Shown here: piece by piece, positions 36,646 through 48,189 of the stretch | How positions within the stretch are numbered: position 1 is the first letter of the stretch | Layout of the letters: the number at the start of each line of letters is the position of its first letter | From: Prinia subflava | Lineage: Eukaryota > Chordata > Aves > Passeriformes > Cisticolidae | Assembly: GCF_021018805.1 (NCBI RefSeq) | Contig: NC_086258.1 | Location: 6,859,081-6,923,080, forward strand | Length of the DNA: 64,000 nucleotides | Direction of reading: 5' to 3' | The notes under the pieces: model-generated | The model's database searches: none | Told to the model about the DNA's origin: nothing | What the model saw: only the letters and a program-made list of their open reading frames with translations | Translations under genes and position numbers: made by a program

Positions 36646-38721
36646 ACAGACCTTTGGTTTGTTGTTTGGTTTTGTTCTCCAGGTAAATCTCCACTCCAAG
36701 ACCAACAAAGCCATTGGATGTCTGGGATGGGTCACTCAGTGTTTCAGAGCTCCCCATGTGTGAAACACCAGCAGCCGGGTGGGCAGAAGGGCAGAGACTC
36801 AGGTCACTGGGACTAGGGGATTAATCAAAAAATAAATAAATTGCACTTTCACATATATCTGTTAAAGTGGCAGCTTAAAGCTTTTTGATGTCTCTTTCTT
36901 AGATTTTTGTAAAAAAAAAAAGTAAATAGGGAAAAAATTGTTGGCCTCCTGCTGCCACAGGAGAATGAGGCGGATCTGAGGAGGGACACTGAGAAGAACC
37001 CCAGGCCCTGGGATTATTAAAAAGAAAAACTGAGAGAGAGATTAAAGAGCTTATGACAAAACCTTTGTACATCTAAAGTAATTAGGAAGGTGAGGGTGGA
37101 AGGAGGAAAGGCTGTGAAGGTTCTTTCCCTGGTTTAATCTTGTCTCTCTACTGGGGACTATATTTCACAGTGGAAACATAAGCCTGTGAATCACCAGCAC
37201 AATATATAGCAGCTAACGAGGTGTCTGGCACTCCAGGGTGTTTCTGCCACTCCTCCTCAGTGGTCACACGCCTGGCTGTCCCTTCACCTCCCCACACCTG
37301 GAGGTTCACTTCGGTGCCTCATCCTCCCGGGGTTTATTGGGACTGTGGCAGGTAACTGAATAAAGATCTTTGCTGTGCACGGCCAGAGCTCGGTCGCTGA
37401 CTTTGCTGACCACATCCTGGTCCATCTGTGCTGTCCCTGAAGGGTAAAGGCAGCTCTGAGCAGGGTGAATGAAGCCTGCCCTGACCCTTCTGGCTCTGGG
37501 GGTTGTGTTGGACAGAATTGGTGGGAAGACCCTCCTCCTTTCAGAGGAAGGGAACAGGATGTCTTGGGCAGTCCTTTCCACTTGCAGATAATGAGGATGT
37601 CTTCCTAGAAACACAGATAGTCCCAAGCCCATCTCCTTTGGATGGCTTGAACCTCACCCAGTGCCACACTGCACCACAGACCTTGGCCAGCCTCTGGGCA
37701 CTGAGCAGGCAGAGGAGAGGAAAGTTTGTTTTGTGGCACAGGCTTCTGGATACACCAGGACTGTGGGAAATGCACCTTAGACCTTGCCTGCTGCAGCTGA
37801 ACTCTTCCCTCAACCTGAAGCATCATTACTGGTCACTGCTGAAGGTGGAACACAAGGAGATGGACACATTTCTGTGGCAAACTCTCCCTTTCAAGCAGAA
37901 GATGGTCCTGCTGCTGCTGCTGCTGCCAGCAAAGACTGGAGGAGCTCCACATCCAGACCTGCTTTGTTGCAATGCAGTTCCATCCACCTCTGGATGAGGG
38001 AGACAGCTCACCATAAAGCCACGGGGTATTCAGGAAGGACAGGATGGAGGGGCCCAATTTAGAGCACCAGAAGCAAGCCCAGCTCATACACAAGCCCTCT
38101 TTAAAACCTTGCTTTTCTTGCAGGTCATTTTCCATGCACAAGTGACCCTTCCTGCCTCACACTACAGAGCAAGCAGATGCTGAAGGTGAACCAAGTCACT
38201 CCCTGCAGGAAGGAGTGAAACAAAAATGAATCAAAAAAGGAAATCAAAATCAATATTACAAAGTCAAATAATAAAAATTGTGTTTTGGAAACAAAGGTCA
38301 CCCAGGGAAAAATGTAATTGGATGTGACAGCCGAGATTTCCCCTCCCTGCCAATCCCAGGGGGGGAGACCTTGTGCCCAAGCCAAAGTGTCACCTGGCCA
38401 TGTTGCTGAAGCTCCAAACAGCCTGTACAGCTGACAGCAGCTGCAGGAAGGATGAGGGAGAGGAACCTGGGGGAGCTGCAGGCAGCAGGTCTGAAATAGC
38501 AGAGGTCTTGCAGGGCAGGAATGAGCTGTGTTGGCAAATCCACCCGGGGAGCCCAGCACCGAATAAAGGAGCCTGTGGCAGGTCAGGAGTGAGATGTGCT
38601 GAGTCCTGCAGGCTGCAGGAGAGGCAGGATTGGGAAAGGCAGCGCTGCCTCTGAACAGAGAGCAGCCCCAGCACGGAGGATGTGCACAGCAGAGAGGGAA
38701 TGCATTTGCTTTCCATGCAAA
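36646..38721. other. Single-copy flank
   Basis: Mixed-composition DNA with A-rich runs near 36825-36845 and 36910-36925, and two AATAAA/TTTATT motifs near 37333-37364 that hint at a decayed LTR (see rejected). A short CTG run occurs at 37908-37926. No gene is supported. Confidence 0.35.
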
Positions 38722-38786
38722 AAGGTGACTTGGGGCAGGCTGGCCTCTCCGTGCCTCAGTTTCCCCTTTTTTAAAATGGCCCTTTC
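38722..38786 (-). mobile_element. MIR SINE relic (core fragment)
   Basis: The stretch GTGACTTGGGGCAGGC then CTCTCCGTGCCTCAGTTTCC then a pyrimidine run and AAAATGG closely follows the reverse complement of the MIR core, where tRNA-derived SINEs read TGACCTTGGGCAAG, CTCTGTGCCTCAGTTTCC and TAAAATGG. It is short and clearly ancient. MIR-type relics are known across amniotes, including birds. Confidence 0.65.
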
Positions 38787-40744
38787 ACCTTTGCAGTTCA
38801 ACAGGAAAGGCACAGACACCTCTGGACCCCGTTAATGAGCACAGCAACCACCCTGGCAGCTGGTACGAACATGAACCAGCGATTCCCACCCAGCCCCTCC
38901 AAGGTCCCTCCCGTGCAGGGCGACAAACTGCAAGGTCTCATGCCAGTCTTTATTTTGGCCTTGGAGGAGGGACTGACCCACCCTCATGTTGCTCCCATTA
39001 TGCTGCACAAGCCCTGCTACATTTCAGAGAGCATTGTAAATGTGGGGCACGTCCCTCTGATAACGATGCAAACTTCAAACCATTATTCCTCAGCCCACAG
39101 CACTTCACATCAAGCTGGTGCTGATGGGTTGTTTGGTGTAGCTTTTTTTCTTCCTACCTTTATTTTATTTTATTTTTAAACTTGACCTCTCAATTCCTCC
39201 TGGGAATTTATGTTGGATTCTTTTTGTTATTACTTTCTTTATTTATTTTTTGTTTTGTGTCACACAAAGTCAGCAGCAGGGAGATAAACTTCCCCATGAA
39301 GTCCATTTGCCAACAAAGCTTTCTTTAGCACAACAGACAATAGCAAAGCAAAACTGATGCTCTGGCTGGACATGACATTTCCAGCACCATGGTGACCACG
39401 GCTGCTCTCTGTCCCCCTGCAGCTGGCCCAAGGGTGACCTTCAGCTCCATGAAATGCATTTTTCCTCGCCAGCTCACAGCCTGCCTACCTGGGCTGGGGG
39501 GTCCCACTGCAGGAGCTGGAGCTTCTCCATTCTTTGGCAGCCCCATCTCAGCAATCTCCTCTCCAATTGCTTTTACCCTGCTTTATTACCTTGTTTTGGC
39601 CTTCAGTGCTTCCCTGCAGCCTGTGGAATTGGGGGAAGTTTCCTGCATGCTGAGGGGGCAGCTGGATTTAACCAAGGAATAAGAAGAGAATAGAAAAGTC
39701 ACTCAGCCTTCAGTACAATTAGCATGGGACCAAATCCTGTTTCTCCCCTCTTAAGGGTGGACAGGGTTTAGCTCAGTTTCTGATAAAATTGACACTGCTG
39801 TGGTCGGGATGGCACAAACCCCAGCACGCAGCACATTTCAGATGGACATCAAGATTCTTTTCCTTGTGGCTGAAACAGGAGTAAAATAACCCCTCAGCAA
39901 GCTGGAAAAGCAGTAAAAGCCAAACTTGAAGGAAACCCAAGGGATAAAATCAGGGAATCAGCCTGGTTGCCTTCCAATAACAACAACAAAAAAAATGAAC
40001 TGATTTAACTAATAATAATATTTAACTAGTAAGTATCCAGGTGAGCTGGATGAGTGGAGAGAACCCTTTGGCAAAGGAGCTTTCTCCTCCTGGGACCCCC
40101 AAGAGCAGGACACAAAGAGAAGGCAGTGCCCCCCCTTGGGCTTACAAGGCCTCCTGGGGACACAAATAATGTTGTATAAATTGGGCCACCTCCCCAGTTA
40201 AACAGGAACCTGTGCACTGCCTACAACACCCCCTGGTGGGTTTGGATTTGCAAACAAAGGAGCTGCTGAGGCTGTGGATGTGCTGGGAGAGAGCTGGAAC
40301 AAGTCAAGGAAGGGGAAGATGATTGCTCCCTGTCACACAGGGATGCTGCTAAGGGACCATGGGGAGCAGCAGCATCACCTCTGTGTCTGGGGGGTCCAGA
40401 GAGGCTCAGGACTGTGCAGATACAAGGATTGGAGGGACTCAAAGCAGCTCTGTGAGTGCCAGCAGCGGCTGAGCAGTCAAGAACTCAAAAAGGAGCAGGG
40501 GCTGGGAAACGCGACTGCAGAGCTCAACTACTGCAACAAAACACACAGAAAAAACCACAGAGGATCCTTCTGCTGGTGGATGGGGGCTCTTCCCGAGAAA
40601 TAAAACCATAGGGAAGCAGCCTGGCACTGCTGCAGGGAGGTCCAGGAGCAGGGAATGGGTTTGGACAGAGCAGGGAGAGGCTGAGCTGCTGTGACTTTAT
40701 AAACTTCACCTTCAGCAGAGCCTGCTCATCACCCCATCATCCCA
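38787..40744. other. Single-copy flank
   Basis: Contains T-rich sequence around 39140-39260 and a short AAT/AAC-rich patch near 39978-40030. A CTCF-like site lies at 40225-40239. No gene is recognised; short open frames lack domains. Confidence 0.35.
40225..40239 (-). promoter_or_regulatory. CTCF-like motif (best in window)
   Basis: The minus strand reads CCACCAGGGGGTGT, matching the CTCF core consensus CCASNAGRKGGCRS at 12 of 14 positions. A site upstream of a CpG-island promoter could act as a loop anchor or boundary, but binding is not shown. Confidence 0.4.
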
Positions 40745-41130
40745 GCCAGGATAGAGCAGAAAATGGAAAAGATCCAAAGAATTGCAACAAATAGTATCAA
40801 TAATCCATGAGAAGAGATTAAAAAGACTTAGGGATATTTAGTTTTAGAAGAAGAGGGGATGGGATAGAGGTGAAGACAAGGAAGGCATGGCAGAGGCATA
40901 CAAAGCACTGGCTGAGGTAGAGGAGGTGGCTGGGAGCACAAATTTGCCCCTGCAGAACCAAAAAAAGAGACATTCAATGCAGTTAGAGGAGGGTTCCCTT
41001 CAAACCAAGAACAGGCAAAGCTGCAGGGTGCCCTGCCTTGAAGGTTCACAGGAACGTGGAGTTCAGCAGGATCTACAACGCCAGTGGGCACAACTGGAAC
41101 AACAGCAGTGTTTGCCAGGATTAAATTTAA
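40745..41130 (+). mobile_element. Possible ancient CR1-like LINE 3' region
   Basis: Blocks such as GAGAAGAGATTAAAAAGACT, TAGTTTTAGAAGAAGAGGGG, GATGGGATAGAGGTGAAGAC and CAATGCAGTTAGAGGAGGGT resemble the 3' part of old amniote CR1-type elements, in which GAGAAGACTAAGGGGGGATATGATAGAGG-like text is followed by sequence ending in AGGTTT. The match is patchy and the boundaries are guesses. The antisense open frame over 40828-41658 is an accident of this sequence. Confidence 0.4.
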
Positions 41131-42973
41131 TAAGCTACAAACTGTCTTGCCCAGGATTTTGTACCTCTGGGGTCTCTGGCATGGACTCTGCTGAAGACAG
41201 GACAGTGGGGTGGGGATAGAAACCCCTGGGGGTAATTCCTGTACCTTCAATGTTAAATAGCCCGAGGACAGGCCTAGAGCTACTGATGGGAAACAGGAGC
41301 TGGATTTCAGCATCTGCCCGGAATAGACCCCATAAACATCCTTGAGGGACTGGGCTGTGAGATGAGAGAAACTCTTCTGAGTACCTATAAAAAAAAGCAA
41401 CAGTGAATGATAACAACTGTCGTCTATGAGGTGTCCTTCACCTTGGACCTCCAAGTGAGAGCCTGTGCCTGGAGAAACTGAGGCACGATGACACAGGGGG
41501 ATGCTGGGGTGCTCAAGGAGGGTCAGGGGGTGGAGGGAAGGGTGCTGGGGGGCTCCTGTAGCTCTCTTGGCTTGTCCCCCTGCCCTGCAGCTGGCAGCAT
41601 CCCCAGGGCTGGGTGGGACAGGGGGGCCAGGGCAGCCCAGCTGCCCCCTGTGTGTCACCAGAGGGGTGGTGGCACCAGCAGGAGCAGGGACAGGTCACCC
41701 CTGGCTTGGGGTGGTGGGAGATGATTTCAGCTGCTCCACACGGTGTATTTGGAGGTTTTGCTGGTTTGCTCCAAGAGGCCAAGAGCAGAGGAGCTGTCAG
41801 GGGCCCGGTGACACTCCTGAAGAATTAATCCCTGCAGTGTGTCACTCAGCAGCCTCTGACAGTGCCTCTGTGCTGGCTCCGTGGTTTCTCACCTCTCTGC
41901 TGCTCAGGACAGGGTTTGATATGCTTCAGAGACTCGCTGGATATTTTTTTTTTCCCCAGTCACTTTTTCTATGCTCTCCTCCTGTCCCACAGCTGCTCTC
42001 ACCTCCCAGATTTACAGCATGGTTTGCTTTGATCCTCCTCTCCCTCCTTTTTACCCCAAGCCCCCGATTTCTCCCCAGACACAATCCCCAGCGCGGTCCC
42101 TGCCAGCTCAGCCCTATTTCATCTTTAAATGAGGCTTAAAAGACTCTTTACAGGGGCAGAAACAAACATTCCTCCTCCACAGGGCCCCCGTGGATTCCCT
42201 GCCAGCCCAGCCCAGCCCAGAGGCTCCCGGCCAGGCTGGGGCTCAGGGAGCATCACCACACGGTGACACCACAGTGACAACTTCTGTTGCTCCAGCCACC
42301 CTCGGGGAAGAGAAAATGAGCAACTGTAGCTTTAAAACAAAGATTAGATGCAATTTTTTTTTTCTCCCTCTCTCCCTCCCTTTCTCTCTCCTTTTTAAAG
42401 GGAACTTGTCAAGGTTTCCATCAATAATAGATAATGGTGCATCACTCTGGCAGGTTACACCCTCCGGCTGTTTTGATATTTTCCAGAGAATTTGTCAGCA
42501 ATCTTACAGCAAAGGAGGGCTGGGGGAAGGGTGCAGGGGGTGGGGGGGAGGCCTCATTAATTTTTTGTCATTTGCATTCCTGCTGCTAAATAATGTATTG
42601 ATTGCTCTTTCTCTCTCCCTCTTTAATTCTCTCTCTTCTGCAGTGTCTCGCAGCCCGTGGCCCTCGCTCGGTGACAGATGAGTTTGTCAGAGGCACCAGA
42701 CAGCTCCTGCTCCCCAGGACAGGGCTGGGAGAGCTCAATGTGACCCTGGCACCAGGTGCAGCCACACAGCCACAGGCCTGGTGACACCAGCTCCTCACTG
42801 GGGACACCGAGGTCCCTCCTGAAGGAGATGCTGAGACAGCCCAGGCTGTGCTGCAGTGATTTCCCACCACACCCAGCCCCTGCTGGGTTCAGGAGGTCAA
42901 GGACAGCGGCACAGGGGTCCCAACATGCTGGGGTGTCACCAGAGGAGGGATTGCCAAAGAGCTGGAGCAGTGC
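41131..42973. other. Single-copy flank with one candidate regulatory block
   Basis: GC-rich, G-rich on the plus strand near 41500-41720. A pyrimidine-rich tract spans about 42351-42398. The block 42300-42510 is listed separately. No gene is supported. Confidence 0.35.
42300..42510. other. Candidate conserved non-coding element
   Basis: Contains AAAACAAAGATTAGATGCAA (a TCF/LEF-like AACAAAG beside a GATTA homeodomain-type site) near 42334-42353, then after a pyrimidine tract ATCAATAATAGATAATGGTG. Motif cluster in GC-rich surroundings. Untested. Confidence 0.28.
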
Positions 42974-43456
42974 ACAGCCATGGAAACCAACACAGAGCCA
43001 GGGAAACCATCCCACGGCCAGGGAAACCATCCCACAGCCAGAGAAACCATCCCACAGCCAGAGAAACCATCCCACAGCCAGAGAAACCATCCCACAGCCA
43101 GAGAAAAAATCCCACAGCCAGGGAAACCATCCCACGGCCAGGGAAACCATCCCATAGTGAGGGAAACCATCCCACGGCCAGGGAGAACCATCACAGAACC
43201 AGGGAAACCATCCCACGGCCAGGGAAACCATTCCATGGCCAGGGAAACCATTCCATGGCCAAGGAAACCATCCCATGGCCAGGGAGAACCTCACACAGCC
43301 AGGGAGAGCCTCACACAGCCAGGGAAACCATCCCATGGCCAAGAAACCATCCCATGGCCAGGGAAACCATTCCATGGCCAGGGAAACCATCCCACAATGA
43401 GGGAAACCATCCCACGACCAGGGAAACCCTCACAGAGCCAGGAAAACCATCACCCT
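42974..43456. repeat. 20-bp minisatellite, about 24 copies
   Basis: The unit is near GGGAAACCATCCCACGGCCA (20 bases). Variants replace CACGGCCA with CACAGCCA, CATGGCCA, CATAGTGA or CACAATGA, and GGG with AGAG at the start; a few units gain or lose bases. Identical variants cluster in neighbouring units (CACAGCCAGAG in the left part, CATGGCCA in the right part), as expected from slippage and unequal exchange. The unit lacks stops, so plus-strand frames give a GNHPTARETIP-type period and minus-strand frames a GWFPWPWDG-type period. Neither is a gene. Confidence 0.95.
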
Positions 43457-44401
43457 GTGGCCCTGCTGCCAGCCCAGTTCCAGGGGTAGCTGTGGGGGTT
43501 TGCAGGAAAAGCCAACACGGGCAGCTCTTACCCTGGGAGAGCAGGAAACTGGAAATGCTGGGGGTATTTTGGTCTGCTAACCTCAGGAATCTGCTTCCCT
43601 GTCCCTTCCACAGCGCTGAGCCCAAGGCCCTGGGAGACACAGTTGTGGTCCATTGAGCTAAACAAGAACTTGCACATGATTTGGGCCTTGCTCAGCTTAA
43701 TGTGGCTTGGCTTCTCTTTTAATTAATAAATACTTAATTACATAGTTAATATTTTAATATTTCCCTTTAAAAACATCTGATTTAATGGAATTACTGCCAG
43801 CTATTTGTTCTGTATGACTTTTATGTTTATTTTCCTCTTTCATTTCTCATTTCCCCCTCCAACCCACTGCTCTAATCCCCGAAGCTCCCAGCTGATCTTT
43901 GCTACTGGAAATTAGGAGGAGATTCACTAGAAATTGCTACTGGAAATTTCCAGGCGTTCAGCTGAAGTGCAGTCTGGCCCTTGGTGCTGACATCCACCAG
44001 CCCGAGGTGTTAATGTGGGTTATTAGCACTCGGAGACCTCTCTGCAAATGTCCCAGGAGGGGAGGAGAGGGGAGGGAAGGTAGTGGGGAGGTGCCCAGGG
44101 AGGGGAGGTGGGACAATGGGACGACCCCCAAGGTCATCCCCAAATTTAGGGAGAACCCCGAGCCTGTGTTTGTCTTTCAAAGCTTACCTGGCTGCATACC
44201 CTCGTCAGGAGCAGCTCACCTGCACCCAGGCGAGGATGGAGAAGGGCTCCAGCTGTGGGGATGACAAGAGTGTGTGACCTGCAGCAGTGACAGCTCCTCT
44301 CTTCCTCTCCTCAGCCCTTGGCTCCTTCCTGCAGCTCCTCTTGCTCCGGGGTACTGCCCATCGTGGGTGGATGCACCCAGAGAGTCACTGAGTTAAAACA
44401 G
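43457..44401. other. Spacer between two tandem arrays
   Basis: Contains an AT-rich block with homeodomain-like motifs (43640-43830, listed separately) and a G-rich purine patch at about 44055-44115. No gene is supported. Confidence 0.35.
43640..43830. other. Candidate conserved non-coding element
   Basis: TTTTAATTAATAAATACTTA, ATTACATAGTTAATATT and ATCTGATTTAATGGAATTAC form a dense AT-rich homeodomain-type cluster in a GC-rich neighbourhood. Could equally be neutral AT-rich DNA. Confidence 0.25.
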
Positions 44402-44701
44402 CCCTTCCCTTCCCTTCCCTTCCCTTCCCTTCCCTTCCCTTCCCTTCCCTTCCCTTCCCTTCCCTTCCCTTCCCTTCCCTTCCCTTCCCTTCCCTTCCCT
44501 TCCCTTCCCTTCCCTTCCCTTCCCTTCCCTTCCCTTCCCTTCCCTTCCCTTCCCTTCCCTTCCCTTCCCTTCCCTTCCCTTCCCTTCCCTTCCCTTCCCT
44601 TCCCTTCCCTTCCCTTCCCTTCCCTTCCCTTCCCTTCCCTTCCCTTCCCTTCCCTTCCCTTCCCTTCCCTTCCCTTCCCTTCCCTTCCCTTCCCTTCCCT
44701 T
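44402..44701. repeat. Perfect CCCTT pentamer microsatellite, 60 copies
   Basis: Exactly 300 bases of uninterrupted CCCTT with no substitution. One strand is all pyrimidine and the other all purine (GGGAA). The frame over 44318-44743 encoding FPSLP repeats exists only because the unit lacks stops. Total absence of interruptions suggests recent expansion or ongoing length turnover. The true length may be mis-assembled. Confidence 0.98.
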
Positions 44702-45559
44702 ATAAACAGAAGAGTTAAAGCCAGGGCACTTGGGGCACCGTGAAACAGGCTAAAAGCAAATATAGCATTGTTAATCCATCATAAAATACCAGCCTCTTAT
44801 GATCCTGAATGCTCCAAAAATGACCGAGAGGCCGGCAGGGTCCCAGTTCACCCAGGGCTGTGTGGAATGTGGAGCAGGGCTGGAAGCAGCGGGTGGGACA
44901 CAAACCCCACCCTGCTGGGCAGGGGCTGAATCAGGACTCCAGGAACTCCGACCTCCCTGCCCAGGTGTGTTTAAACCCAGTCACACCAGTCCAAACCAGT
45001 AAGAGAGGTGTGCTGGTGAGAGACGTGCACGTTCTCCTGCTGCTGGTGGAGCTGGAGGTGGCGGGGCATCCTTGTCAGGAGAGGAGGAGATGAAACAAAT
45101 GTGGATGGAAACTTTACGGGACTCTTTAGTGCTCTGTCTTCCCGCTAATGAGGGTTCTGCGTGTGAGGGCAAGAGAAAAAAAACCCACCAGGCACTAATA
45201 AAGCCCCGTGACTTTGCTGACTGGAGGCACTGGCGCTAATGAAGTCACCAGAGAGATGGGATTCCTCTGGCAGCTCTGACATTGCTCTGTAGAACTGTTA
45301 TTTTAATTCAGTCTGAGGAAACAACAACCAAAACAAGAATAAAAGCCACGGACTTGGTGGCACGCCCAGGCAGCCGCCAGTGCCTCTGGTTTGCCTGGGG
45401 GCTGCGGAGCCTGGGTGGGAGACGGGGTTGGGAATGGGGGTGTTATAGATTTTTACATATTAATGCATTAACTTGTTGATATCTAACACATTAATATATT
45501 AAATATTATCCCTAAATGTTCCCCCCCATATTTATGTGTGTGTATATACACATGAAAGC

Positions 45560-45960
45560 TCAGGGCCGTAGTCTGGCACTGACAGGCTTTAGCAGAGGCT
45601 GCTTTTGGAAGCTTTTATTTGAGCTTTGCTGAAGTTAAAGAGGAGTTGCTTCACTGTTCTGTATCCGACAGTGCCCGCTGTCCTCATTGTCACCTCGTGG
45701 AGCAGGGAGGAACAGACAGATACCCCCCGAGGTTCTTCAATGCCTCTTTTTAATTAGAAACCTCGTCTCTGAGTCTTACGTGCCCTTCCACAGGGTTAGT
45801 TGCTCTCACCTGCTTAATCCTGGGAGATTATTTTCTGGTCTCTTTTAAAAAATAACCCAACCGCCCCAAACTCTTTGGTCTCTTTCAATTCTTTTCATTT
45901 CACCTCATTTAATTCCTTGCCAGCTTAATGACTTGGTAGTAATGAATAAGATGAAAATTA
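45560..45960. other. Candidate conserved non-coding element
   Basis: A roughly 400-base block with TTTTTAATTAGAAACC (near 45746-45761), CACCTGCTTAATCC (E-box next to a bicoid/OTX-like site), CATTTAATTCC and GTAGTAATGAATAAG. Sustained motif density and retained CG dinucleotides make this one of the stronger candidates. Confidence 0.33.
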
Positions 45961-46464
45961 GGGCTTAATAAGTGTTAGGAAAAGACAGTTTTCTTGCTGA
46001 TGAAGGGAGCCTGGTGGTGGGAAAGTGGAGCCTGGGGAGAGCACAGAGATAACCCCAAAGCTCCTCCCGACCTTGAGAGGGGTGATGCCAACTCTGGCTG
46101 CAACTGGTGACAATGACAAGCTGCAGTGACATCAGGGACATACCAGTCCCAGGAGAAGGATGCTGGAGGGAAGCAGGAGGGGATGGAGATGAGGAGGGGC
46201 TGGCACAGGGAGAGCTGGAGGGGAGGTGGCTGTGCCCAGCTCAGCATCCCAAACGCCCCATTGCTTTCTGGCCAGGGGCTGCTCAGTGGGTGCAGTGACC
46301 CCCACGTGTGGGGAACCCACTGCCCCACCTGGGGGTGGCTTTGGCCTGAAAAGCCCTGCAGCAGTGGGGTGGCACCCACTCAGTCTGGGGTGGGGGAACT
46401 CAGAGCCCAGCACGGTAAATCCAGTCCTGGGGTGACTGTGGGACCAAACCTGCCATGACTTCAC

Positions 46465-46519
46465 CTGTCACATCCCCTATCACATCTCCTGTCACATCCC
46501 CTGTCACATCCCCTGTCAC
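46465..46519. repeat. 12-bp short tandem repeat
   Basis: Unit CTGTCACATCCC in about 4.6 copies, one of them changed to CTATCACATCTC. Confidence 0.9.
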
Positions 46520-46859
46520 CGAGTGCCTGCGGGGCCAAACCCTGCTCTGGTCCCCTCCGTGCTGGGGTCACTGCCTGGCCACCGATGACACGGGGCTGAC
46601 AGAACCCTCTCACTGCTCCTCCTGCCTGGTTTTCCAGGCTGTCCCCCCTCGGTCCCCCTTTCCCAGGGGCACCACCGGCACTGCTGCTGCTTTTGCTGAC
46701 TCAGCTGCAGCGCGGATCCTGCTGACTCAGCAGCCCGGCAGGAGCTGCCGTGGCACACCGGGAGCACCGGGAGCAGCCCGTGGGCACCCCAGCACCTCAG
46801 GCATCCCCTGGCACCGGGGTGTGCCACGGACCAGCCCGGGATGGCACGGCTCACAGCTC

Positions 46860-46965
46860 ACCCTGCATTAGCTGACTCTGGGCATGTGTTCTCATTAATG
46901 ATAATATTGGAACTGACAGCCTGGTCAGGGGAAAAAACGGTGCGGAATTAATTGACCTGCCAGGA
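46860..46965. other. Candidate conserved non-coding element
   Basis: CATTAGCTGACTC, TCTCATTAATGATAATATTG and GCGGAATTAATTGACCTGCC in a short block between GC-rich stretches, suggesting homeodomain-type sites. Inference only. Confidence 0.28.
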
Positions 46966-48189
46966 GACGTGTCCAACAAGATTCACCTCCCCATAACACA
47001 GGCACCTGCCTGCCCACCCCAGCCAGGGCAAACGCTGCTGGTGAGCCCCACGCTGGCACCATGGGCAGTCCTGTGGCTTCCCCGTGCACCCTGAGCTGCC
47101 TCCATCTCTGCCACCCACCACGTTATTCAGGTGAGCAGCTCCTCCATCATCTTTGCAGGACCTCTGGCTGTCCCCTGTCCCAAGCTCTGTTTGGTGGTGC
47201 CAGCACTTTTCCCTCCCAGGGATTGGTTTACCCCTTCTGCTCCCACGTGCTGTCTCTTCAGAGGCACTGGCCAGTTTTGAGTGCATTTTTTTGCTGTTTG
47301 GGTGTTTATTTTGTTTCCCTGGGAGTAACTGGGCATGGCTGAGGGAGGGCACAGGATCTGAGCCCCACTGGAGGTGTCTGTGTGCATCCATGGAGGGCTC
47401 TGGGTGCCACCCAGCTCATTTCAGGGCTGGGCTGTTTTGGAGAGAGGGTTTTGTCCCAAGCCAAAGCGTCAATCCCAACACCTCTCAGTGCTGCAGCTCC
47501 TGCCGGGGCCATCCTGAGCAGGGCTGAGCATCACCACGAGCCCAGGGAGGAGCAGTTTGGGTTCAGGGTGAGAGTGTTTCCCACTAAATCCACGTGCTGG
47601 AGGCCTGGGGTGAGTGCACAGCCCTACTCCCATGCTGGGACTGTGTGACCTTACACACATCCAACTTTAATTCCAGCCTTTCCAGCTGCAATGATCACTG
47701 AAACACAAGGAGTGGGAAGCCTGGGCAGGCTTTGCAGAGTTGTCCTCTCCAACACCTCCTCCTTTTCCAGGTGCACAGGGGACCATTCAGGTGACACCAG
47801 GGGATTTTAATTCCCCTTTCTTTGTGCAAGGACTAGAGGTGGTTAAATGGGTTTCCCCATATCATCATCTAAGCTGCTGAAATTCTTATCCAAGGGTGGA
47901 AAAACCTGAAGAGGAGAGTGAATGAGGACCTCAGTGAGATGGGGCAAACAACACCAGGCTCAGGAAGTTCCCCAAGCTAAAAATAGTTGACCCTAAAGTC
48001 TATTAGAGGGCTCAGTCATATTACAGGGGATCAAAAATCCTCTTCCTGCTCACTTCTGTGCATCTGCTTGTGGCTACTACAGCAGATAGGAGACCAAAAC
48101 CCCACTAAACCCTCACTATTTTGTAGCAGACACCTCCAGCAAAACAGCTCTTGGATTCAAAAGGATGCTCCAGTCCCCAAACCTTCTTA

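Noticed and set aside
37300..37520. Possible decayed LTR (AATAAA and TTTATT motifs near 37333-37364)
   Set aside because: No TG/CA termini with inverted repeats or target duplication could be found.
40828..41658. 276-codon minus-strand frame
   Set aside because: Partly antisense to a probable ancient CR1 fragment; Ser/Pro/Leu-rich without domains; no splice or promoter context.
42974..43456. CRISPR-like array (20-base direct repeats)
   Set aside because: The units are contiguous with no unique spacers, and the genome is vertebrate; it is a minisatellite.
42623..43656. Long frames on both strands (255 codons minus, 266 codons plus)
   Set aside because: Produced by the 20-bp minisatellite, open on both strands at once; no domain or codon signal.
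44318..44743. 141-codon frame with FPSLP repeats
   Set aside because: A direct translation of the CCCTT pentamer.
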